DNA of 64,000 nucleotides from an uncultured Flavobacteriaceae bacterium (GTDB lineage: Bacteria; Bacteroidota; Bacteroidia; Flavobacteriales; Flavobacteriaceae), in NCBI GenBank assembly GCA_947500525.1, contig CANMSH010000007.1:124001-188000 (forward strand), given 5' to 3'. Under the pieces are notes generated by a model. The model had not been told where the DNA came from, did not search any database, and saw only the letters and a program-made list of their open reading frames with translations. Position numbers and translations under genes: made by a program. Shown here piece by piece: positions 46,101-53,733 of the stretch (position 1 is its first letter; each line of letters starts with the position of its first letter).

Positions 46101-46254
46101 GAAAAGGTCCTATATTTCGCCATTGAATAGCATCATAGTATTTTTGGGCAAATTGTGTTGTGTTTTGTTGTTTTTTTCTTTTGTATTTTTGTGCTGTAAC
46201 TGTATAATTTGTTAGAAATAATACACTCGCAAGTAGGAAGATTAGTTTTCTCAT
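43129..46254 (-). CDS. VPS10/sortilin-like BNR-repeat beta-propeller protein, exported
   Basis: A 1041-residue protein with signal peptide (L-I-F-L-L-A-S-V-L-F-L-T-N-Y-T-V-T-A-Q). Residues ~40-770 are a sortilin-like propeller with many Asp-box repeats (S-x-D-x-G-x-T-W: D-A-G-N-T-W, D-A-G-K-T-W, D-G-G-D-T-W, D-G-G-K-N-W, D-Y-G-Q-T-W). The C-terminal ~280 residues hold a fibronectin-like region and a helical segment. These proteins are often annotated as glycosyl hydrolases, but no catalytic motif is clear. The start was set at the ATG before the signal peptide; an upstream ATG leaves only two bases to the divergent aroA. Confidence 0.87.
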   Translation of the reverse strand: MRKLIFLLASVLFLTNYTVTAQKYKRKKQQNTTQFAQKYYDAIQWRNIGPFRGGRSAAVTGVPGKANLFYMGATGGGIWKTTDAGNTWQNISDGFFGGSVGSIAVSEWDNNVIYVGNGEKTVRGNVSSGDGIWKSVDAGKTWKSMGLKNSRHVPRMRIHPKNPDIVYAAVLGDLYKASNERGIYKSVDGGTNWKKVLFANANAGAIDLIIDPNNARVLYATTWNVRRTPYSLSSGGDGSALWKSTDGGDTWKNISGNKGLPKGIWGISGVTVSPVNSDIVWALIENRKGGVYKSVDAGKTWKLINSERKLRQRAWYYTRLYADTQDENGLYVLNVRYHRSKDGGKTYQTFNAPHGDHHDLWIDPANNQRMIIGDDGGAQVSFDAGENWTTYHNQPTSQFYRVTTDNHFPYRIYGAQQDNSTVRISHRTNGRYISEKDWESTAGGESAHIAVDPNNNDIVYGGSYGGFLTRVNHKTKETRAINVWPDDPMGHGAEDFKYRFQWNFPIFFSPNNTKKLYAASNHLHVTTNEGQSWEIISPDLTRNDPKTLGPSGGPITKDNTGVEYYGTIFAAAESPFENGLIWTGSDDGLIHITRDGGKNWKNVTPKIMPEWMMINCVEIDPFNKGGVYIVGTKYKTGDYKPYIYKTTDYGQTWKKITNGIANEDFTRAMRVDPKRKGLLYAGTERGMYLSFDDGASWSKFQLNLPTVPITDLTVKNDNLIAATQGRSFWMIDDLTPLHQLKKELVNNDFFVFKPMPSYRMNGGSARVSKTQGQNHSGGVGVNFYVKDTAQTDTISLAFMDDKKQLIKKYSTHPNKDKKEEKLTVKPGSNQFNWNMMYPDAEKVKGMILWWASLSGPKAIPGNYVVELSKNGVAKSEEFTILKDPRTEASDADIKAQFDFITEVRDKMTEIHKALKNVKKVKSQIKQLKGSVDKEKDKELLDFATKISKAVTVIENNLYQTKSKSNQDPLNFPIKLNNKLGHLNSLSSIGNFRPTDQAIAFKNEITKQIDKELAALYQLFNNDVKELNKKVKESQIDLIKLD

Positions 46255-46319
46255 AATTAATTGGTTAGTTGAATAGAAAGCTAAAATTACAATAAAAAAA
46301 TATTTTTTGATCCCCATAC

Positions 46320-47534
46320 ATGGACTTATTTTTAGATTATTCGGATAAACAAATTGGTGAAAAGAGTGTTGCTATTTCAGGCTCTAAAAGTGAATCAAAT
46401 AGATTGTTGATTTTACAACAGTTTTTTCCAAATTTGACACTAGAGAATGTTTCCAATTCTGATGATAGTAAGTATTTAACCGCCGCGTTAGCATCAACAA
46501 ATGAATTGGTTGATATAAGTCATGCTGGAACGGCAATGCGTTTTTTAACCGCGTATTTTTCTGCGAAAGAGGGTAGGGAAGTTGTCTTAACGGGTTCTGA
46601 ACGAATGCAAAATAGGCCCATTAAAATTTTAGTTGACGCCTTAAGAACACTAGGAGCAGATATTGCTTATGAAGCAAAAGAAGGTTATCCACCGTTGCGA
46701 ATTAAAGGTAAAAAGTTAAGTGCTCGTAGTGTACAAATTAATGGTAATGTAAGTAGCCAATATATTTCTGCACTACTTTTGATAGCTCCATCTTTAAAAG
46801 ACGGTTTAGAGATTGAATTACTTGGTGAAATCACCTCTCGTCCTTATTTAGAAATGACCTTATCTTTGTTAAAAGACTTAGGTGTTTCTACTTTTTTCGA
46901 TAAAAATAGAATTACTATTCAGCCAAAAAAGTTTATTAATGACGCGACCATTGTTGTGGAATCTGACTGGAGCTCGGCCTCTTATTTTTATAGCTTGGTA
47001 GCCTTGGCAAAAATAGGTGCAGTTGTTAAATTATCTTCTTATCGTAGAGAGAGTCTTCAGGGCGATAGTAGCTTAGCAACCATATATAAAAGCTTAGGCG
47101 TAGAAACGATATACGATAAGCATTCAATAGTATTAACCAAGACTCATGAGCCTACTACCCAAAATTTAACACTCGATTTAGTGAGTGCTCCAGATATTGC
47201 CCAAACCATTGCAGTTAGCTGTTTTGGACTAGGAATTGCTTGCGACTTGACTGGTTTACATACCTTAAAGATTAAGGAAACCGATCGTTTAGTAGCATTG
47301 GATAATGAATTATCAAAACTAGGCGCCGATATTATGGTTACCAACAAGAGTTTACATTTGAAACCGTCAACCACAATTAATACCAATTGCAAGATTCCTA
47401 CGTATCACGATCATCGCATGGCGATGGCTTTCGCTCCTTTGGCGATGAAGGTACCTATAACTATAGAAGATGCTGATGTTGTTACAAAATCATTTACCAG
47501 TTTTTGGCAAGATTTTGAGTATTGCTTTCAGTAG
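46320..47534 (+). CDS. aroA: 3-phosphoshikimate 1-carboxyvinyltransferase (EPSP synthase)
   Basis: A 404-residue EPSP synthase: G-S-K-S-E-S-N-R (Lys, Ser and Arg of the active site), A-G-T-A-M-R-F, S-S-Q-Y-I-S-A-L, D-W-S-S-A-S-Y-F-Y, K-E-T-D-R-L and Y-H-D-H-R-M-A-M. It joins shikimate-3-phosphate with PEP in chorismate synthesis. It is slightly short at the N-terminus relative to E. coli (427 residues), as usual in this phylum. Start is next to the divergent propeller gene. Confidence 0.95.
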   Translation: MDLFLDYSDKQIGEKSVAISGSKSESNRLLILQQFFPNLTLENVSNSDDSKYLTAALASTNELVDISHAGTAMRFLTAYFSAKEGREVVLTGSERMQNRPIKILVDALRTLGADIAYEAKEGYPPLRIKGKKLSARSVQINGNVSSQYISALLLIAPSLKDGLEIELLGEITSRPYLEMTLSLLKDLGVSTFFDKNRITIQPKKFINDATIVVESDWSSASYFYSLVALAKIGAVVKLSSYRRESLQGDSSLATIYKSLGVETIYDKHSIVLTKTHEPTTQNLTLDLVSAPDIAQTIAVSCFGLGIACDLTGLHTLKIKETDRLVALDNELSKLGADIMVTNKSLHLKPSTTINTNCKIPTYHDHRMAMAFAPLAMKVPITIEDADVVTKSFTSFWQDFEYCFQ

Positions 47535-47642
47535 AATTCTAGACAACGTTAAAATATCGTTAAATACAATGTTGATTCTTAAGTTTATGTACTAAAGGAA
47601 CGCGTTTTTACGTTTAATACCTTACTTAAACTCTAATTCAAC

Positions 47643-48089
47643 ATGAAAAAATTAATCGTAACATGTTGCGCATTGTTATGCGCAATAAGTACACTTCAAG
47701 CGCAAAAATGGCATACTGATTTTGAAGAAGCAAAAAAACTGGCTGCCGAAAAAAACAGAAAAATTATTGTCGTATTTCAAGGTTCTGATTGGAACGGACT
47801 CTGTATACGATTGAACAAGGAAATGTGGACAAATCCAGAATTTCAAAAGTATGCACAAGAGAATTATGTGATGGTGAAAGCTGATTTTCCACGAAGGAGA
47901 GAAAATTTACTCGATAAGGAACAGAAAGCCAAAAATGACAAATTAGCAGATCTGTATAATCGAGATCGAGTCTTGCCGCTTGTTGCCGTGCTCAATAAGC
48001 AAGGCGAGTTACTCGGAACCACAGGTTATAAAAAGGTAGCAGTACATCAGTATATTGAATTACTAGACTTTTTTCAAACTCCTGAATAA
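47643..48089 (+). CDS. Exported thioredoxin-fold protein with one active-site cysteine
   Basis: A 148-residue protein with signal peptide (K-L-I-V-T-C-C-A-L-L-C-A-I-S-T-L-Q-A) and thioredoxin fold: A-E-K-N-R-K-I-I-V-V-F-Q-G-S-D-W as the strand before the active site, N-P-E-F, and the cis-Pro segment V-L-P-L-V-A-V-L-N. At the active site the sequence is W50-N-G-L-C54, so the usual first Cys is Asn51. Normal disulfide exchange is unlikely. It may serve as a chaperone or reductase with the remaining thiol. Confidence 0.85.
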   Translation: MKKLIVTCCALLCAISTLQAQKWHTDFEEAKKLAAEKNRKIIVVFQGSDWNGLCIRLNKEMWTNPEFQKYAQENYVMVKADFPRRRENLLDKEQKAKNDKLADLYNRDRVLPLVAVLNKQGELLGTTGYKKVAVHQYIELLDFFQTPE

Positions 48090-48118
48090 TAATAGTATTT
48101 TGAAATCTTTTAGAATAG

Positions 48119-48156
48119 GGTTAGAGGCACATTTTAGTGAGTCTAACCTTTTTTTT
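48119..48156 (+). terminator. Terminator after the thioredoxin-like gene
   Basis: GGTTAGA (48119-48125) and TCTAACC (48142-48148) form a stem with an inner CAC/GTG pairing in the loop, followed by eight Ts (48149-48156). Confidence 0.8.
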
Positions 48157-48402
48157 GTGCATTGATGACAAATATATCACTATCTTTTTTTCTTTAGAAA
48201 AGCACATAATTATGAGATTTGTGGTAAACTATTATCAGTTTTTACCTTATCAGGTAATAATTACTTTTTATTTGACTTGTTCAGTGTGTCTAAAATTTTA
48301 TGAGAAGTATCAAATGTTAAAGTTTGTAACACCTTAAAGTTTCGGGCGTCTTTATATAATGAAGTCAATACTTTAATCATTAAGCCAAAAAGTATACAAA
48401 TT
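48157..48402. other. Gene-free stretch before the DUF1579-like gene
   Basis: This AT-rich segment has no gene with support. A 66-codon open frame (48137-48337) is composed of low-complexity hydrophobic sequence that overlaps the terminator and was not accepted. No clear TAnnTTTG element was found. Confidence 0.5.
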
Positions 48403-48906
48403 ATGATAGGATACATGTCAACCATCGTTAAAGAAACATTACATGACCGTTATGCAAAACTTCGTTTTTTAATAGGAGAGTATGATGTAGTAGCATACAA
48501 TTCAGGAGAGCAAAATGCCTGGATCAAAGCAGGAAAAGGTACAGCTACTTACACCTTAGAGGATAATTTTATAACCGAAAAAGTTGAAATTTATAGAAAA
48601 AGTAGTGTGATCGCCATGCACAATACTATTGGTTGCGATTTAGAAAAGGATTCTTTTAATATGCAAACGCTTGATTATACTTCGGGTCATATGGACTTCT
48701 ATAAGGGTGCTACATCGAATAATATTATCGTTTTTTGTAATAGTAATTCAGAGATAAAAGCTAAGAATGAGTTTGGCGATTTCTTTTATTTCAAATTATT
48801 GTACAAACAATTGTCTGAACGTGAAAATGAATTGGTTGTTGGGTACTCAAAAGATAATTGTAAAACATGGGCTCCCTATATCAAGAACATTTATACTCGG
48901 AAGTGA
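48403..48906 (+). CDS. DUF1579-like (lipocalin-like) protein
   Basis: A 167-residue soluble protein resembling the DUF1579 fold: F-L-I-G-E-Y-D-V followed by a beta-barrel pattern (G-T-A-T-Y-T-L-E-D-N-F-I-T-E-K, M-Q-T-L-D-Y, and C-terminal N-E-L-V-V-G-Y-S-K-D). Such proteins likely bind small hydrophobic ligands. An ATG four codons downstream (48415) is an alternative start. No operon partners are adjacent. Confidence 0.62.
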   Translation: MIGYMSTIVKETLHDRYAKLRFLIGEYDVVAYNSGEQNAWIKAGKGTATYTLEDNFITEKVEIYRKSSVIAMHNTIGCDLEKDSFNMQTLDYTSGHMDFYKGATSNNIIVFCNSNSEIKAKNEFGDFFYFKLLYKQLSERENELVVGYSKDNCKTWAPYIKNIYTRK

Positions 48907-48925
48907 GAAGAAATTATAACTGATA

Positions 48926-48957
48926 GGTAAAAACCCTAAGAAATAGGGGAGAAATCC
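48926..48957 (+). promoter_or_regulatory. GG-N-A5-CCC box pair upstream of the M19-like gene
   Basis: GGTAAAAACCC (48926-48936) and GGGGAGAAATCC (48946-48957) have centres 21 bp apart, resembling the pair before the two-component operon at 35015-35050. They lie at about -56 and -35 relative to a start inferred from the -7 element at 48973-48980. Confidence 0.45.
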
Positions 48958-48972
48958 TGTTGTTTCGTATCT

Positions 48973-48980
48973 TATTTTTG
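48973..48980 (+). promoter_or_regulatory. -7 element of the M19-like gene
   Basis: TATTTTTG matches TAnnTTTG, 30 bp before the ATG at 49011. No TTG occurs at the expected distance, which fits a promoter that needs an activator. Confidence 0.5.
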
Positions 48981-49010
48981 TTGAAATTGTAAGCTCTTAA
49001 CGTTTCAACT

Positions 49011-50765
49011 ATGCATAAGCCAATTGGAGATTTACATTGTCACCCTTCACTAAAACCATCAAACAACAGTAGAATTAAAGACATTTGGACGTACAAAGAA
49101 AACTTGTACACGAAAGCGCTTTTTAAAGGGTTTTTAAAACTTGGATTAAGTCCGAGGAAATGGTTGGTGAACTCATTTGCAAAAGACTTAGCGAAGCACA
49201 CACAGAGCAATTTAGATAATTGCTATGAAGGAAATAACCGATTGTTATTTTTGGCCATATATCCGCCAGAGCGTCCCTTTTTAAAGCCAAATAGACCTTT
49301 TAAAAATGCAACAACTTTTCAACGCTTAATTTTAGATAAAGTATTTGGGATCGACTTAAATAAGAAAGTAGACAACAAAATAATAAGAGTCTTAACAGGA
49401 TTCTCAAAAGAACGAGTTAATGAGTACCTTAAAAATATTTATGAGGCAGTATATGTCAATTATTTCGAGGATGACTATCTAAAAGAATATGAATTCATAG
49501 CTCGCAGTGACCGAAGTGTATCGACTAATGACAAATATGTCTATGATCCTTCATTTAAATTGGTCAAGAACTTTGAAGAATTTCATAAAATAAAAAGTAG
49601 TCATGTTATTGCTGGTATCATAACTGTAGAAGGTATGCACGCTCTTGGGAATTATAGAAATGAAGATTTGTTTACCAAAGAAACAATTGATGATCTTGAT
49701 AAAGAACATAGAATTAAGTTAGAAAATAGTTTTAAAACAAACATAAACACCCTTAAGGATACATCTAAAACAAAATTCCCGCCTTTTTTCATCACTTTTT
49801 CTCATCATTTTAATAATCTCATTTCTGGACATGCTAAAAGTTTTGCCGATGCAAAGAATAAGACGATTCCGGGATTTTCGAATGTATTTAATCAGCAAAA
49901 TGGATTGAATTTAGGGATCACTAATTTTGGTAAATTATTGATTAAAGATTTCTTATTGTCGCGAGAAAATGGCCCACGTATTTTAATTGATACCAAGCAT
50001 ATGTCTTTAAAGTCTCGCGATGATTATTATAAAATAGTGAAAGAACATTGGGCAGCAGGAGATAAGGTTCCTATCATATGCAGTCATACCGCGATTAATG
50101 GGATTCCTACAAGACAAGAAGCTGGTACAAGAAATGATACCAATAGACTCGATGAAAATTCTTACGTGAGCAGATGGGATATTAATGTTACGGATGAAGA
50201 TATTAGAGAGATTTTTGATACTGAAGGGATTTTAGGCATATGTATGCATGATGGAAGAATGCCAGGAGGGAAATTTAAAAGAATGTTAAGAGATTTTAAA
50301 AAAGGGATGTACAATAGTAGAGAGTCTGTTAATAGATTGCATAGCCAAATGTTTTTGACCAATATTTTTCATGTCGTTAAAGTGAATTTAGAATATATAC
50401 GTGCTAAGAACGCAGCCAATATCGGCGCTAAAATTGATGAGAAAATGGCCTGGAGTACGGTATGTTTGGGCTCTGATAATGATGGAATCGTTGACCCTTT
50501 TGACCACTACAATAAGGCCGACAGTCTAGACGAATTTCAACATAGATTACCCAAAGCGATTAAACTAAATTTTAAGTCGTATTGGAAAAATTTTAGAATA
50601 CTATCAGTTTCTAATAATGACTGTGTATTCTACACCAAAGAAGAACTATCAGATTTGTTATGCGGATATTCTCCAGAAGAAGCAATTGAAAAAGTGTTTT
50701 CGGACAATCTTGTAAATTTCATGAGTACTTTTTATACAAAGTCTTATTTGAATCAAGATTCTTAG
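49011..50765 (+). CDS. Amidohydrolase-superfamily protein related to M19 membrane dipeptidases
   Basis: A 584-residue protein with no signal peptide. Landmarks follow the order of M19 dipeptidases: G-D-L-H-C-H near the start (H9, H11 as HxH), V-E-G-M-H-A-L-G (E207), F-S-H-H-F-N-N, I-L-I-D-T-K-H-M-S (H330), I-I-C-S-H-T-A-I (H359), and L-G-S-D-N-D-G. M19 proteins hydrolyse dipeptides at a binuclear zinc site. This one is ~200 residues longer and has HxH where M19 has HxD, so its substrate is uncertain. It lies behind the box pair at 48926-48957. Confidence 0.7.
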   Translation: MHKPIGDLHCHPSLKPSNNSRIKDIWTYKENLYTKALFKGFLKLGLSPRKWLVNSFAKDLAKHTQSNLDNCYEGNNRLLFLAIYPPERPFLKPNRPFKNATTFQRLILDKVFGIDLNKKVDNKIIRVLTGFSKERVNEYLKNIYEAVYVNYFEDDYLKEYEFIARSDRSVSTNDKYVYDPSFKLVKNFEEFHKIKSSHVIAGIITVEGMHALGNYRNEDLFTKETIDDLDKEHRIKLENSFKTNINTLKDTSKTKFPPFFITFSHHFNNLISGHAKSFADAKNKTIPGFSNVFNQQNGLNLGITNFGKLLIKDFLLSRENGPRILIDTKHMSLKSRDDYYKIVKEHWAAGDKVPIICSHTAINGIPTRQEAGTRNDTNRLDENSYVSRWDINVTDEDIREIFDTEGILGICMHDGRMPGGKFKRMLRDFKKGMYNSRESVNRLHSQMFLTNIFHVVKVNLEYIRAKNAANIGAKIDEKMAWSTVCLGSDNDGIVDPFDHYNKADSLDEFQHRLPKAIKLNFKSYWKNFRILSVSNNDCVFYTKEELSDLLCGYSPEEAIEKVFSDNLVNFMSTFYTKSYLNQDS

Positions 50766-50766
50766 C

Positions 50767-51603
50767 CTAAATAATTAGACTTCCGTTATCTTCAAAGGAC
50801 GAAAATATCTTTTTAAATTTTCTAGGTAATTCATCAACTACATGTATTTCTTTATGGGTGAAGGGATGTATAAATTGTAGCGAATATGCATGTAGATATA
50901 AGCCTTTACCTTTTAAAATTAAAGGCGCTTTACCATATGTTACATCGCCTAATATTGGATTCCCAATAAGTGATAGATGTTTTCGCAGTTGATGTCTTCT
51001 CCCGGTATGTGGTTCTAATTGAATTAAGTTCAACTTCCCAAACCTATGTGATCTAACTGATGCGCAAACTTGATAACTCGATATTGATTTTTTACCTTCA
51101 ATATCAGAAGTAATAGTACGTTGAGGTGACATATTTCCAATAGTAATGGCGTAATATGTTTTCTTTATTTCCTTTCGTTCGAAACACTTGTTTAGAGCGC
51201 GAATACTACCTCTTGTTTTTCCTATAAGTAATATGCCTGTGGTACCAAAATCTAATCGGTGAACGGGTTGTGAAGTTATGGCATCTGTTAAAGTACTGCC
51301 TTTTAGATTTTGGGTCAAAGCGTTTGAGATAGTTTTAAAACTATTCCCGCTAACCAATATACCTGGAGGTTTATGAATGAGCGCTAAATGATCATCTTCA
51401 AACAACACTTTTAGGGCTAATATTAATTCTTTTTTTCGAACAACTTTTTTCGGAATCGATAAGACAATTCGATCTCCACTTTTTATAAAAGTCGCTGAAG
51501 TCGCCAATGTCTTATTGACAGTAATATATTTTTTTTTGAGTATTTTTTTTAATGCCGATTTGGTAGAGATAGAGTTGAAAATATTGACACCATACTCTTG
51601 CAA
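50767..51603 (-). CDS. RluA-family pseudouridine synthase
   Basis: A 278-residue pseudouridine synthase: an S4-like RNA-binding region at the N-terminus (S-A-L-K-K-I-L-K-K-K-Y-I-T-V-N), then the catalytic motif V-H-R-L-D-F-G-T-T-G-I-L-L (Asp) and L-x-P-H-T-G-R-R-H-Q-L-R. It isomerises uridine in rRNA or tRNA. The first codon is TTG. The frame stays open into the previous gene with no ATG, and the S4 domain seems to begin right at the TTG, so a non-ATG start is likely; it may lie some codons upstream. Confidence 0.88.
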   Translation of the reverse strand: MQEYGVNIFNSISTKSALKKILKKKYITVNKTLATSATFIKSGDRIVLSIPKKVVRKKELILALKVLFEDDHLALIHKPPGILVSGNSFKTISNALTQNLKGSTLTDAITSQPVHRLDFGTTGILLIGKTRGSIRALNKCFERKEIKKTYYAITIGNMSPQRTITSDIEGKKSISSYQVCASVRSHRFGKLNLIQLEPHTGRRHQLRKHLSLIGNPILGDVTYGKAPLILKGKGLYLHAYSLQFIHPFTHKEIHVVDELPRKFKKIFSSFEDNGSLII

Positions 51604-51659
51604 ACGAATAGTACTTTCTAATATGGGAACAATATGAATTTCAGTATACTCGATATATT

Positions 51660-53093
51660 TTAGTTTATTCCTAAATACGTTTTTGCTTTCGAAGGGTCAA
51701 AATTACTTTTCTTAAATGGATGTGCCTCTGTATTGAAAACATAATTATGAAAGTTGAACTCTTTTTTGTCTACAGAAGCTAGATAAAAATATTTCAATGT
51801 TTCGGCATAGAAATAGGTGGCTAGATAGTCTTTTTCTTTCATTGTTCGCACGTCTGATACAGCATGAAACGCGGTTTCATTCATACAACAGTCTTTTATA
51901 TCGGCCCAATATTTCTGGATCATTTTCAAATACTTTTCCTTGCCCGTTAGTTGATGTAAATAGTAAGCAGATTCTATTATTTCAGGATTTAATTCAGAAT
52001 TGGCATATTCAATTTTGTCTTCTTCATATAGATATCTCGTTGGGAGCAATCGGTACTTGTTCCACAACCAATCCCAGGTTGCCATATTTTTCTCGGCATT
52101 TTCTAGATCTCCATGTAACGCTTGTATTGCCGGGAAAAAGGCATCATAAAGAGACATTGATCTTTTCACGATTTCTCCAGTATTCATATCAACACATGCG
52201 TAAAATTGTCTTCCTTCATATTCATCTGAATAATACTGATTAATCTTTTCTAAGCTGTATTCCCAAATATCGTTTATTTCAGGGTCAGGAAACAGTAAAT
52301 TACTCTTGAAGAGGTATTCATAATATGAATCCATGCCAGCCTGAAGATATGACCAATTGTTTGTCCATTCACCTGTTTCAACATTGATGAAATCTCCTGG
52401 AAGTCCGATTTTCGATTTTCTTTGAAATATCGCTAATGACGCTTTTTTTGCTGCCTGATAATACACAGGATTTTGAGAGTAATAACTGAGGATTCCGAAT
52501 TCAAACAAATATGTAGCCGCTTGAGCAGTATTTACAATTGTGCCATCTCCCTTTCCATTATTTCCACTTGTCAATCCGGTTTTAAGATTCACAGAATGAT
52601 AGGGGATACCTGTTGGCGATTGAAATGCCGGCAATAATCGATCTCCAAAATCAATAGCTTTTTTAAGGATATCTGGATTTTTTGAAATATCATAAATTGC
52701 TAATAATCCGCCCAAGATTCTAATATTAACCTCGAAAACCTGAACGTAAACATCTTTATCCCAGTTCATGCTGAGTGCATAGTTTTCGATCTCTTTTGCT
52801 TCTTTATCCAGCCCCATTACCGATAAGGTACTATACGCATCTATTGGTGAAATTCCTAGAGATTGATCATACCAGTTGAATCCAGACTTAGAGAGCGGCA
52901 GTAGTACGTCTTTCCCCCAAGCATATGTTTTATAAGCATTCCAAGACCGTAACATTTCTGATTTAATCTCAGAAGGAGTATAAGCCAAACTATCTTTCGT
53001 ATTCGAATCACTTACGCTAGTTCCTTTTTTTTCAGAAGTATTGCAGGATATAAGAAATAGAATGGCAATTAAATATACATGTTGAAGTTTCAT
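51660..53093 (-). CDS. GH47-like (class I alpha-mannosidase family) lipoprotein
   Basis: A 477-residue protein with lipoprotein signal (F-L-I-S-C, Cys17). It carries the GH47 landmarks in order: S-P-I-D-A-Y-S-T-L-S-V-M-G-L, V-F-E-V-N-I-R-I-L-G-G-L (E121), G-I-P-Y-H-S-V-N-L, A-G-M-D-S-Y-Y-E-Y-L (D255), L-N-P-E-I-I-E-S (E371), F-Y-A-E-T-L-K-Y and V-F-N-T-E-A-H-P-F (T455, the likely calcium ligand, and E456). All expected acidic residues are present, so alpha-1,2-mannosidase activity is likely. The start (one base after the upstream stop) puts the signal peptide at the N-terminus. Confidence 0.85.
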   Translation of the reverse strand: MKLQHVYLIAILFLISCNTSEKKGTSVSDSNTKDSLAYTPSEIKSEMLRSWNAYKTYAWGKDVLLPLSKSGFNWYDQSLGISPIDAYSTLSVMGLDKEAKEIENYALSMNWDKDVYVQVFEVNIRILGGLLAIYDISKNPDILKKAIDFGDRLLPAFQSPTGIPYHSVNLKTGLTSGNNGKGDGTIVNTAQAATYLFEFGILSYYSQNPVYYQAAKKASLAIFQRKSKIGLPGDFINVETGEWTNNWSYLQAGMDSYYEYLFKSNLLFPDPEINDIWEYSLEKINQYYSDEYEGRQFYACVDMNTGEIVKRSMSLYDAFFPAIQALHGDLENAEKNMATWDWLWNKYRLLPTRYLYEEDKIEYANSELNPEIIESAYYLHQLTGKEKYLKMIQKYWADIKDCCMNETAFHAVSDVRTMKEKDYLATYFYAETLKYFYLASVDKKEFNFHNYVFNTEAHPFKKSNFDPSKAKTYLGIN

Positions 53094-53094
53094 T

Positions 53095-53673
53095 TTATCT
53101 CGCTTTTTCACCAAGTTTTTCAATTTTTTTTAACCAATCTTCTCTAAATTTTTCTTTAGATAATCGGAGAGGTCCAATAGAGGTGATTTTTACTGATTTG
53201 ACACCAACGAATTTCATGGTTAGTCTATTCATGGCTTTGTGACTCGGACTTCCATTTACCAGTCTATAGTACCATGGCGGTTGATCTAAAGTGCAAATAA
53301 CTCGGGCGGTTTTACCTGTGAGATATTTATCCCACCAAACAGAACCTTCTCTTTTTTTAAAGGCAAACCCAGGAAGAAAGACTCTGTCTATAAACCCTTT
53401 AAGGATTGCAGGAACTGAGCCCCACCAAACCGGATAGATCCAAACTAAATGATCAGCCCATTTAATTTTTTCTTGAGCATCTAAAAGGTCAGGTTCTAAT
53501 GTTGTTCTTTTCCTATATCCGAATTGTAAATTAGGATTAAATTTTAATTCTGCTATTTTTAACTCTTCTACCTGTAAGTTCGATTTTAATGCGCCAATTT
53601 TATATGATTCGGCAAGCGCATAGTTAAAACTCTCTTTGTCAGGATGACCATTTATGATAAGTATTTTTTTCAT
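53095..53673 (-). CDS. NAD(P)H dehydrogenase (quinone)-like flavodoxin-fold protein
   Basis: A 192-residue protein of the MdaB/NQO family: I-I-N-G-H-P-D-K-E-S-F-N at the FMN-binding N-terminus, W-A-D-H-L-V-W-I-Y-P-V-W-W-G-S-V-P-A-I-L-K-G-F-I-D-R-V (as separate segments), and G-K-T-A-R-V-I-C-T. It reduces quinones by two electrons or acts in oxidative stress. Its stop is one base before the GH47 start, so the two are co-transcribed. Confidence 0.9.
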   Translation of the reverse strand: MKKILIINGHPDKESFNYALAESYKIGALKSNLQVEELKIAELKFNPNLQFGYRKRTTLEPDLLDAQEKIKWADHLVWIYPVWWGSVPAILKGFIDRVFLPGFAFKKREGSVWWDKYLTGKTARVICTLDQPPWYYRLVNGSPSHKAMNRLTMKFVGVKSVKITSIGPLRLSKEKFREDWLKKIEKLGEKAR

Positions 53674-53733
53674 TTAACGTTATTGTATACTAAGGTTTCA
53701 CCAATATAGATTATGCCAATGGATCAGGCTTTC

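Noticed and set aside
48137..48337. 66-codon frame in the gap after the thioredoxin-like gene
   Set aside because: It overlaps the terminator, and its composition is low-complexity AT-rich with no ribosome-binding or promoter context.
51797..52243. 148-codon frame antisense to the GH47 gene
   Set aside because: It lies inside a gene with complete family landmarks and has no recognisable domain.
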